DNA of 53,112 nucleotides from Actinomycetota bacterium (GTDB lineage: Bacteria > Actinomycetota > Acidimicrobiia > Acidimicrobiales > Acidimicrobilacustridaceae): assembly GCA_016185305.1 (NCBI GenBank), contig JACPNV010000045.1, positions 1-53,112 of the forward strand, written 5' to 3'. The notes under the pieces are model-generated. The model searched no databases. It had not been told where the DNA came from and saw only the letters and a program-made list of their open reading frames with translations. Positions 7,393 through 13,808 of the stretch are shown here, in pieces. Position numbers and translations under genes: made by a program. Numbering within the stretch: the stretch's first letter is position 1; each line of letters starts with the position of its first letter.

Positions 7393-7446
7393 TGGTGTGC
7401 TCCTCGGTTCTTGGTCGGCGAGGGTGCCGACAGGAGGACTGTAGAG

Positions 7447-7471
7447 TCTTGACATAGGTCCAGAGTCAAGA
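7447..7471. promoter_or_regulatory. MerR-type operator dyad between divergent genes
   Basis: The arms TCTTGAC and GTCAAGA form a perfect 7-base inverted repeat with 11 bases between them. The left arm contains TTGACA, a good -35 hexamer on the plus strand. MerR-family regulators bind such a dyad between -35 and -10 and untwist the promoter. It lies 14 bases before the merR-like ATG and 55 bases from the divergent start. No strong -10 hexamer is visible. Confidence 0.65.
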
Positions 7472-7484
7472 GAATGTTCTCCCC

Positions 7485-7865
7485 ATGAAGATCGGTCAGG
7501 TTGCCGCGCTCGCGGGTGTCAGTGTGGACACGGTGCGGTTCTACGAGCGCCGCGGCGTGCTCCCGGCGCCGGAGCGGATGCCGTCGGGCTATCGCACGTA
7601 CACGCCGGCGACGGTCGAGCGGATCCGTCTGGCCCGGCGGTTGCAGGCGCTCGGCCTCACGCTCGATGAGGTGGTCGACGCCTTGCATGCCACCGATCAG
7701 GGAGACGCCACCTGTGCGTCCGAGCGGTGGCGGCTCGAAGCGGTCCTCAAGCGCATCGATGCCAAGATCACCGAGCTGCGCGCCGTGCGCCGTGACATCA
7801 CGAAGGTCATCGGCGCGTGCGATCGCGGGGAGTGCGTGTTTGGGGAGGGCGAGGTTGGTGGGTGA
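7485..7865 (+). CDS. MerR-family regulator, probable soft-metal sensor
   Basis: The 126-residue protein starts MKIGQVAALAGVSVDTVRFY and continues ERRGVLPAP, the winged-helix signature of MerR regulators. A long dimerisation helix and a short C-terminal loop follow. Three cysteines sit at C77, C112 and C117. In MerR of the mercury operon the ligands are C82, C117 and C126. The first two match in position, but the last spacing is five residues instead of nine. It could sense mercury, lead, cadmium, copper or another thiophilic ligand. The dyad just upstream suggests control of itself and of the divergent KACCAF protein. Confidence 0.88.
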   Translation: MKIGQVAALAGVSVDTVRFYERRGVLPAPERMPSGYRTYTPATVERIRLARRLQALGLTLDEVVDALHATDQGDATCASERWRLEAVLKRIDAKITELRAVRRDITKVIGACDRGECVFGEGEVGG

Positions 7866-8224
7866 CCTTCGACTGGGGTGCTGACGTACGGTCCGGGCGA
7901 CAGCCGTCAACCGGCGCGGTGGCGTGTCCCGCTGTTTCCCTTCGCTGTGGGCGGGACCGCGGCAGTGTCAGGCGCGTTGGCGGGGAGTGGTGGCTCGTGG
8001 CGGGGCTCGCGGCGGCGACGTTCATCGGCCGGGCCGAGGGTTTCGCTGTCCCTCGAGGGGATCACCGCGCTGCTCGGACTGCTCGACGGCGACGAGTGCG
8101 CCCCCCGGTGCACGGCCGGCTGCGAGACCTGGTGGCCGCCGCGGTGCCGTTCGCATCGGCTCCTCCGTTGAGGCCGCTGAACGATCCGAGCACACGCCCG
8201 CTGGCCCGGTGCGCCAGGGAGCAG
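7866..8224. other. Possible decayed membrane-protein coding sequence
   Basis: No single frame is convincing here. Patches that look like membrane protein alternate between two plus-strand frames: [20 protein letters not shown], then [18 protein letters not shown], then [16 protein letters not shown]. This may be the frameshifted front of the small gene that follows. I cannot name the original protein. Confidence 0.3.
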
Positions 8225-8476
8225 ATGCTGGGCGTCGACGTCACGAGCCCAAGCGTGATCGGGGCCGAGATCGAGCCGTCACTGCTCGCCGCCGCCTTCG
8301 CAGTACTCGACCTCAGCGAAGCCGTCCACGGTCTACGCGAGAACGAGCCCGCCATCGGTGTGCTTGCACTGGTCATCGCCGCGCTGCACGCCACCGCCGC
8401 CGTGATCACCTTCCCGCTCCTCGACCAGCGGCCATCCCGCGACCGGTCTGCTTCGCCGGGCAACCTGTTGGGGTGA
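8225..8476 (+). CDS. Small hydrophobic protein translationally coupled to ynfA
   Basis: The 83-residue frame has two hydrophobic stretches, at about residues 17-32 and 44-63 ([20 protein letters not shown]). It ends in a TGA that overlaps the GTG start of the next gene by four bases (GTGA). Such an overlap suggests coupled translation and argues that this frame is genuinely coding at its end. The start is uncertain: AGGGAG sits only three bases before the ATG given, and upstream sequence shows membrane-like patches in shifted frames. It may be the intact tail of a longer, damaged gene. I do not recognise the family. Confidence 0.4.
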   Translation: MLGVDVTSPSVIGAEIEPSLLAAAFAVLDLSEAVHGLRENEPAIGVLALVIAALHATAAVITFPLLDQRPSRDRSASPGNLLG

Positions 8477-8805
8477 GCGTCATCCGCGCTGTCGCGCTGT
8501 TCGTCGTCGCCGCGGTCGCGGAGATCGGCGGCGCGTGGCTGATCTGGCAAGGAGCCCGAGCGCATCGTGGCGTCGCCTGGATCGGCGCCGGGATCGTCGC
8601 GCTCGCCGCCTATGGGTTCGTCGCCACCCTCCAGGAGGACAACAACTTCGGTCGGATCCTCGCTGCCTACGGCGGCATCTTCGTCGCCGGCTCCCTCGCA
8701 TGGGGCATCGCCATGGACGGCTTCGAACCTGACCGCTACGACTACCTCGGCGCCACCATCTGTCTCGTGGGCGTCGCGGTGATCATGTTCGCGCCCCGCC
8801 CGTAG
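8473..8805 (+). CDS. ynfA: YnfA/UPF0060 family small membrane protein
   Basis: The 110-residue protein has four membrane helices, the usual length and topology of the UPF0060 (YnfA) family. Diagnostic stretches are [15 protein letters not shown] near residue 17, YGFVATLQ near 50, [19 protein letters not shown], and [20 protein letters not shown] at the end. YnfA-like proteins belong near the small multidrug-resistance transporters; a role in efflux has been proposed for some members. The GTG start overlaps the preceding gene by four bases. The 3-prime end overlaps a convergent gene by 23 bases. Confidence 0.9.
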   Translation: MSVIRAVALFVVAAVAEIGGAWLIWQGARAHRGVAWIGAGIVALAAYGFVATLQEDNNFGRILAAYGGIFVAGSLAWGIAMDGFEPDRYDYLGATICLVGVAVIMFAPRP

Positions 8806-9109
8806 GTGGGCCTGACACGGCTGCGAGCGCCGTTCGAAGTTGGCCGATCGTAGGGCTACCCGCTGAGCCAGCCGGTGTGTCGTGCTGCCGGCACGCGAAC
8901 CCGACCGGTTGGTCCGATGACGCGGGCAGGTCGGCACCGTCGATGGTGATCGGCGGCGACCCAAGAAGCCCGTTGGCGGCGGCATCCTCGGGTGAGGCAA
9001 TGGTCCGGTACTCGAGCTCGAAGCCGAGCTGCGGTTGCAGTGCGAGCAGGCGCGCCTCAGCGTCGCGCCAATGCCGCCATCCCTCGAGGTACGCCAGCTC
9101 GACGCGCAT
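8783..9109 (-). CDS. Thioredoxin-like small protein lacking its usual Cys
   Basis: The 108-residue frame reads [20 protein letters not shown] at the start, then [20 protein letters not shown] and [20 protein letters not shown]. Actinobacterial proteins with this order have a thioredoxin-like fold, with a CPNW motif after the first strand, a cis-Pro GSPT loop, and a later F/L-x-CR segment. Here the CPNW site reads GWRHW, so the first redox Cys is gone. The later Cys (FACR) remains. No Shine-Dalgarno is seen, and the gene overlaps ynfA at its end. It may be a drifting or inactive member. Confidence 0.6.
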   Translation of the reverse strand: MRVELAYLEGWRHWRDAEARLLALQPQLGFELEYRTIASPEDAAANGLLGSPPITIDGADLPASSDQPVGFACRQHDTPAGSAGSPTIGQLRTALAAVSGPPTGGART

Positions 9110-9456
9110 CGTCGGGATGCTCGTCGATCGGCGCCGGAGCTCATGCCGGCAGGTGAGGCGTCGATGCGCGTGCAGCCGTGCTCGACGGGCGATGATGGAG
9201 TTGCCGATGACGACAAGCTGTCCGCAACCCATGACCGGTTTGCGATTCCGCTGTGAGCGCTCGAGCGTCCGTGAGCTGGAGTCCCACATCTCGGGAGCGG
9301 CCTGCCGACGCGGCGTAGATGCCTGACACGGCCGTCAGATGCAGTGGCTCGGGACGACGTTCTGCGCGTGATATTGCGCTGGCGCTGCTCGCGCCCTGTA
9401 GCCTGGCGCCCGAGTTGGCGAACCGGTCCAACTCTGTAGAGAGAGAGATCAATAAA
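9110..9456. other. Gap holding the cold-shock gene leader; no supported gene
   Basis: One minus-strand patch (GCGQLVVIGNSIIARRARLH) has a protein-like look but leads nowhere in either direction. The last 100 bases would be the promoter and untranslated leader of the downstream cold-shock gene. Nothing else could be supported. Confidence 0.4.
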
Positions 9457-9657
9457 TTGGCTACAGGCACCGTGAAGTTCTTCAACGCTGAGAAGGGCTA
9501 CGGATTCATTGCACGGGAACAGGGCGACGATGTGTTCGTCCACTTCTCGAACATCCAGGGAACTGGGTACAAGACCCTCGAGGAAGGCCAGCGCGTCGAG
9601 TTCGACGTCGCCCCCGGCCGCAAGGGCGAAGAGGCCCAGAACGTTCGGAAGATCTGA
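9457..9657 (+). CDS. Cold-shock protein (CspA family)
   Basis: The 66-residue protein is a complete single cold-shock domain: [20 protein letters not shown] with RNP1 (KGYGFI), then [10 protein letters not shown] carrying RNP2. Such proteins bind single-stranded RNA and DNA and act as RNA chaperones. The start is a TTG, as shown by alignment with the usual MATGTVKWFN beginning. A purine run (gagagagaga) about ten bases upstream is the likely ribosome site. The tail EEAQNVRKI is normal for the family. Confidence 0.93.
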   Translation: MATGTVKFFNAEKGYGFIAREQGDDVFVHFSNIQGTGYKTLEEGQRVEFDVAPGRKGEEAQNVRKI

Positions 9658-9715
9658 TCACGCGTCCACGTAGCCGGCCGGTGCCAGCCATCGAGTCGCC
9701 CGCACAGGTGACCTG

Positions 9716-9988
9716 ATGGCGAAGAGCAAGCAATCGTTCGACCGGCTTCAGCGCGAACGGGCCAAGAAGGCCAAAGCCGACGCAAAGCGCGAGCGCCGCC
9801 TCTCCAAAGACGACGATGTCTCCGAGGCGACCGACGAGAGCGCCGTGGCGTCGTCCGGGGCTGCCCAGGAGGACGCGGTGTTGAAAGAGCTCGCCGAGCT
9901 CCACGCCGCGTTCGACGACGAGCAGATCACCTTCGACGACTTCGAAGCCAAGCGCGCCGAGCTGCTTTCGCGCTTGCACGTCGACTGA
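9716..9988 (+). CDS. Small basic/acidic protein with SHOCT-like tail
   Basis: The 90-residue product has a strongly basic N-terminus (SFDRLQRERAKKAKADAKRE), a Ser/Ala/Asp-rich linker, and a C-terminal helix pair (LKELAELHAAFDDEQITFDD then FEAKRAELLSRL). The end resembles the SHOCT-like oligomerisation helix pair, in which a residue pattern L-x-x-G/A-x-I-T-x-x-E/D-F-x-x-K-K-x-x-L-L recurs. The basic N-terminus suggests contact with nucleic acid or ribosomes. It follows the cold-shock gene by 58 bases and may share its transcript. Function is unknown. Confidence 0.65.
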   Translation: MAKSKQSFDRLQRERAKKAKADAKRERRLSKDDDVSEATDESAVASSGAAQEDAVLKELAELHAAFDDEQITFDDFEAKRAELLSRLHVD

Positions 9989-10022
9989 GCACCTTCGAGC
10001 CCTGCCACGCTGAACGGATGCC

Positions 10023-10044
10023 AGCGGGCGCACGCGCGCCCGCT
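10023..10044 (+). terminator. GC-rich hairpin after the SHOCT-like gene
   Basis: An 8-base perfect stem (AGCGGGCG / CGCCCGCT) with a six-base loop lies 35 bases after the preceding stop codon. There is no T-tract, so it may be a Rho-type or weak terminator or simply a stable structure separating the upstream genes from the STAS locus. Confidence 0.4.
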
Positions 10045-10058
10045 CCCCAGCCGCGCCA

Positions 10059-10101
10059 TAGGCCAAAAGACCTAGAAAAGGCCTTTAGGTCAAAAGACCT
10101 A
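10059..10101. promoter_or_regulatory. Cluster of interlocking palindromes upstream of the STAS locus
   Basis: Two copies of TAGGYCAAAAGACCTA are spaced exactly 27 bases apart, starting at 10059 and 10086. The second is a perfect 6+6 inverted repeat around AAAA; the first has one mismatch. Between them lies the perfect palindrome AAAGGCCTTT at 10077-10086, and GACCTA/TAGGTC arms bracket it. This layout suggests binding of a dimeric regulator to two sites on nearly the same helix face. The half-site loosely resembles NarL/DevR-type boxes of actinobacteria, but the regulator is not identified. Confidence 0.55.
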
Positions 10102-10174
10102 CGGCCGATGAAGACGGGGAGGGAGAACCGGGGCGAGAGTCCCTGGTCTGGCTAGCAAAGGCGGTTCGGGCGAC

Positions 10175-10390
10175 ATGGTCACGATCGACGTCAACCTGGA
10201 AGACCTCGAAGGGCTCGCGGCCGACATTCCGGTCGTCGTGGACGTACCTGAGGCGGACGTGATCCTCGCCAGCGATCGTGGTGTCGTAGAGATGCGCGCC
10301 CGATCGGCCCGCATCGATCTGGCCCGCCGTCGCGATGCGTTGGCCGCCCGCGCCCCTCGCCTGCTGGCGAGCCTCGGCGCGGCGAGCTGA
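10175..10390 (+). CDS. Small hypothetical protein before the STAS gene
   Basis: The 71-residue frame reads MVTIDVNLEDLEGLAADIPV and VVDVPEADVILASDRGVVEM, then an Arg/Ala-rich helix. I do not recognise a domain. It lies 30 bases upstream of the STAS-domain gene on the same strand and behind the palindrome cluster, so the two probably form one transcription unit. The ribosome site is weak (AAAGGCGG some ten bases upstream). Composition is compatible with a real gene, but no conserved motif supports it. Confidence 0.4.
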   Translation: MVTIDVNLEDLEGLAADIPVVVDVPEADVILASDRGVVEMRARSARIDLARRRDALAARAPRLLASLGAAS

Positions 10391-10420
10391 CGGTCGGCGC
10401 CGAGTCGTTGAGCTCGATCG

Positions 10421-11314
10421 GTGTTTGACGATCAGGCGTCCACCGAGCCGCTCAGGCAGTGCGACACTACCTCTGTGGTCCAAGAGCTCTACGAGGTCGA
10501 ACTTCGCTCCATCCCGATCGCTATCCACGCGGGAGCGACCGAACATCTCGAAGCCCTTGCCCGCGAGTTCGCGCTCATCTTGCAGTCCGAACGATCGGCA
10601 GAGTCGGTGCCACGGCGGTTGCGCCAGCTCGGGCTCAACCTGACCACTCAGTTCGCCGGGTTGGGAGACGAGCAGAACGCGACGCTGCGCCGCGCCGTCG
10701 AGCAGAACCGTGAGACGCTGGACCTGACCTACCACGTGCCCGCGGCGTGGGGCGAAGCCTGCAAGGTGATCCTGAGCACTCTGGAGGAGGCGGATCAGTA
10801 CTGCCGGCAGGGCGAGCACCTGCTGACGCTGGAGACCCCGCCCGAGTCGTTGCTCTACCGGCGGTGGGTGTTCGGGGAGTTCGTCCGCCAAGTCGCGGGA
10901 GAACCGCCCCTGCCCTGGGACGATTACCTCGACGATCCGTCGCGGGGCTACGAGCCGGTCGGTGCGCCGGTGCAGACCGTGCCGCGAGGAGATGCCGGCA
11001 TTCCCGAGGGATGGTCCGTCGACCGGTCCGGCACCGGTTCGACGATCCGGCCGTGTGGTGAGCTCGATGTCCGGAGCTCCAGCGATCTGCGGTCGGCGCT
11101 GGCGCACGCCCGGTCGCTGCGGGACGAGCGGGTGGTGCTCGACCTCCGAGACGTCTCGTTCCTCGACTCGGTCAGCATCGGCGTGATCGTCGCTGCCCAC
11201 GCCCGGCTGCGCGACGACGGCGCCGAGCTGGCCTTGATCGCGCCGGAGAAGTCGAGCCGCGTCCTGCAGATGATGGGCATCGACCAGTTCATCGAGGTGA
11301 CCGTCGCCGGCTGA
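10421..11314 (+). CDS. STAS-domain protein (anti-sigma-factor antagonist-like)
   Basis: The 297-residue product has two parts. Residues 1-180 form a helical region (VELRSIPIAIHAGATEHLEA, QLGLNLTTQFAGLGDEQNAT) seen in actinobacterial signalling proteins and of unknown role. Residues about 200-297 are a STAS domain: IRPCGELDVRSSSDLRSALA, VVLDLRDVSFLDSVSIGVIV, then VLQMMGIDQFIEV. In anti-sigma-factor antagonists the Ser of the DSxG/DSVS motif is phosphorylated by a cognate kinase; here the motif is FLDSVSIG. The gene starts with GTG. A role in partner switching is likely, but no anti-sigma kinase gene is nearby. Confidence 0.8.
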   Translation: MFDDQASTEPLRQCDTTSVVQELYEVELRSIPIAIHAGATEHLEALAREFALILQSERSAESVPRRLRQLGLNLTTQFAGLGDEQNATLRRAVEQNRETLDLTYHVPAAWGEACKVILSTLEEADQYCRQGEHLLTLETPPESLLYRRWVFGEFVRQVAGEPPLPWDDYLDDPSRGYEPVGAPVQTVPRGDAGIPEGWSVDRSGTGSTIRPCGELDVRSSSDLRSALAHARSLRDERVVLDLRDVSFLDSVSIGVIVAAHARLRDDGAELALIAPEKSSRVLQMMGIDQFIEVTVAG

Positions 11315-11318
11315 GGTC

Positions 11319-12095
11319 TCAGCGCCGGGCGTGGGCTCGCCGCTCTCGCTCAGCGGGATCTTGTTGGTAGAAGCCGGCCAGGCAGTCGTAGAGCTCGAGT
11401 TTCTGCGCCTGCATGTCGATGGGCCGGTCGAAGAAGAGCTCGGTGGCGACGGCAAAGAACTCGCCGGGGTTGACGCCGCCGTAGGGGTCGAGGATCGGAC
11501 CGCCCCGGCCGTCACGCAGCGCCTCGTATTCGCGTGTGCAGACGTCGATCCACCGTTGTGTCTCGGCCCGGTCAGAGAGCGGGGGTGTGCCGTCCACCAA
11601 GCCGTCGGCCATGTCGAGCTTGTGTGCGAACTCGTGGTACACGACGTTGTGTCCGCGTTCGGGGTGCGTGGCCGACTCGCGGGCGGAGTCCCAGGCGATG
11701 ACGACGGGACCTTCGTAGTCGGCTTCGCCGAGGATCGGGAACGGCGAGTCGGTGACGACGCCCTGCACACCCGTCGCGCGCGTGCCTTGCAGGATGACCG
11801 TCGTCGGGTGGACTTGGATCCACTTGACCTTGTGGAAGTAGTCGTAGTCGAGGCCGAGGAGCAACAGGCACGCCATCGCGCTGATGCAGACCTTGTGCGT
11901 GTCGGTCAGCGCGAAGCGGTGTGCGGACTCCCAACGTTTGTCCGCGAGGAAGACTCGGATGAGGTCTTCGAGCTGCTCCCGCTCCGCGTCATCGAGCATG
12001 TTCCAGTGCACCACCCGCTCGGAAAGCAGTGCGCGCCACTCGTCGGGGAACGGCTCGTCGAGCGCGTGCCGCTTCTGGCTCCAACGGCCCAGCAT
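11319..12095 (-). CDS. mtfA: MtfA-like zinc metallopeptidase (M90 family)
   Basis: The 258-residue protein has the HExxH zinc site at H154-E155-H158 (VVYHEFAHKLD) and the downstream glutamate helix EFFAVATELFFDRP that supplies the third ligand. Other family marks are TDTHKVCISAMACLLLLGLD and WDSARESATHPERGHN. MtfA in E. coli binds the repressor Mlc and has aminopeptidase activity; actinobacterial members are of similar length and their partners are unknown. The ATG lies five bases after the stop of the upstream esterase, so the two are in one operon. It ends four bases from the convergent STAS gene. Confidence 0.9.
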   Translation of the reverse strand: MLGRWSQKRHALDEPFPDEWRALLSERVVHWNMLDDAEREQLEDLIRVFLADKRWESAHRFALTDTHKVCISAMACLLLLGLDYDYFHKVKWIQVHPTTVILQGTRATGVQGVVTDSPFPILGEADYEGPVVIAWDSARESATHPERGHNVVYHEFAHKLDMADGLVDGTPPLSDRAETQRWIDVCTREYEALRDGRGGPILDPYGGVNPGEFFAVATELFFDRPIDMQAQKLELYDCLAGFYQQDPAERERRAHARR

Positions 12096-12100
12096 GCGGG

Positions 12101-13612
12101 CTACAGCACCGCTTCCCAGAGCTGGCGCTCGGTCGACTCTGGGTCGCTATCGAGATGCGACGGCGTGTCGAAGCGCATGGTCTCGCGTTCGCCGTCGGGC
12201 GAGTAGGCCGGCCACTCGGGCAGGCCCGACCCGTTCGGATCGTCATCTCGCACGAACGCGATCCACGCGGCGTGCATGTCGTCAGCGACGGACTGGGGCG
12301 CGTCCGGGCCGGTGAGGATGTCGACCCCCGGCTTGCCGAGGTTGTCGAACACGAACGGGATCTCCAGCGAGTGGCACGCACCGAGCTGCCCGCCGAAGGC
12401 CGGCGACGCCCAATCGAACAAGTACATGAACGTGTGATCGGGGCTGTGTAGCGCTTGCGCCTCGGCGAGGCGGATGGCGGGTTGTCGGAACGCGAGATCG
12501 GTCATGATCGCCGACCACACGTCGTTCGAGGGAGCGTCTCCCAGGCGCGAGCGATAGACCCCGACGATGTCGCTGGCGTCCGGGTACCGCCGCCCGATAC
12601 GGCGGGCGATGGTCTCATCGTCGTCGACGGGCCCGTATCCCATAGCGAACAGGTTCCACTCGTCGCGGGTCGTTCCGATCAGCAGCGGCACGCCCGCGTT
12701 CAAACCCTCGCGCACCGCCACCCGTGGCTGCTGCGGGAGAACGTCGCCGTCGACGACCGGCGTGAACGAGAGCCCGATGTTGCCCGTCTCCCCCATGACG
12801 CGATCTCGAACGACCTCGAGGTTCACCTCGCCCTGCACTTCGAGCATGCGCTCGGCGTCGAGCTTCAACAGCCCTTCGATGTCGTTCACGCCGACCTGCT
12901 CGAGCATTCGTTGGGTGACCTCGCTCGCCTCGTCCGTCGTCGTCACGTGATGGGCCGCGCCGCTCTGCGGGATGGCGCGATGGAACAGCCCTTTCGCTCG
13001 CGGGGTGCCGAGCAGCGTCGCGACGCTCATGCCGCCGGCCGACTCGCCGAAGATCGTCACGTTCGCGGGGTCGCCGCCGAACGCGGCGATGTTGTCTCGC
13101 ACCCATTCGAGCGCGGCGATCTGGTCGAGCAGTCCGTTGTTCGCGGACGAGCGGTAACCCGCGTCCAGCTCACCGAGATGCATCCAGCCGAGCGCGCCCA
13201 ACCGGTAGTTGATGGTCACCGCGACGATGTCGCCGTGGATCACGAAATTGGCGCCGTCGTACCACGGGATGGCGCCGGTCCCCGTCAGGAACCCGCCGCC
13301 GTGGATCCACACGATCACCGGCCGCGACGCGTCATCGAGCGCCGGTGTCTGCACGTTGAGATAGAGGCAGTCTTCGTCCCAGTCCGGTGGAGGCGCCGTG
13401 ATCACCCCGCCGAGGGGCGCGCCCGCTTGCGGGGCGACCTTGCTGAAATGCGTGGCGGCGCGCACGCCGCCCCACGGCTCGACTGGCTGTGGCGGTCGGA
13501 ACCGCAGGTCGCCGACCGGCGGTGCCGCGAACGGGATGCCGGCGAAGAGGAGCAGGCCGTTCTTCTCGCGCCCCTGGAGCTTCCCCGCGGTCGTTTCGAC
13601 GATCGATTCCAT
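12101..13612 (-). CDS. Type-B carboxylesterase/lipase
   Basis: The 503-residue protein is a full-length alpha/beta-hydrolase of the carboxylesterase type-B family. Visible features are the early motif LLFAGIPFAAPPVGDLRF, EDCLYLNVQTP, the oxyanion loop HGGGF at 105-109, and the nucleophile elbow GESAGG with Ser191. The acid is probably Glu318 (TTRDEWN) and the base His414 (GACHSLEIPFVF). These enzymes hydrolyse carboxylic esters, often of hydrophobic substrates. No signal peptide is present, so it is cytoplasmic. GGAGGGG precedes the ATG. It leads an operon with the MtfA-like peptidase. Confidence 0.92.
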   Translation of the reverse strand: MESIVETTAGKLQGREKNGLLLFAGIPFAAPPVGDLRFRPPQPVEPWGGVRAATHFSKVAPQAGAPLGGVITAPPPDWDEDCLYLNVQTPALDDASRPVIVWIHGGGFLTGTGAIPWYDGANFVIHGDIVAVTINYRLGALGWMHLGELDAGYRSSANNGLLDQIAALEWVRDNIAAFGGDPANVTIFGESAGGMSVATLLGTPRAKGLFHRAIPQSGAAHHVTTTDEASEVTQRMLEQVGVNDIEGLLKLDAERMLEVQGEVNLEVVRDRVMGETGNIGLSFTPVVDGDVLPQQPRVAVREGLNAGVPLLIGTTRDEWNLFAMGYGPVDDDETIARRIGRRYPDASDIVGVYRSRLGDAPSNDVWSAIMTDLAFRQPAIRLAEAQALHSPDHTFMYLFDWASPAFGGQLGACHSLEIPFVFDNLGKPGVDILTGPDAPQSVADDMHAAWIAFVRDDDPNGSGLPEWPAYSPDGERETMRFDTPSHLDSDPESTERQLWEAVL

Positions 13613-13808
13613 CGGATCCCCCTCCGGGCTCGGCATTCGAGAGACGACGCTACTGGCAGATCTCCCGGTGATGCTCGGCGAGCTCGGCCCGACGGTGTGC
13701 GGGGCTGGCTCCCGACCTGCTTGGCTGGAGCGTGTGGCAAGACAGACGACACCGCTCGCACCGTTCCTGGAGACGTCGGGGCGCCGGCCGCGAGCGCAGT
13801 TCTCGGTC

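Noticed and set aside
8062..9543. Minus-strand open frame of 493 codons across ynfA and the thioredoxin-like gene
   Set aside because: The product is Arg/Ser/Pro-rich without any motif, and it overlaps clear genes on both strands.
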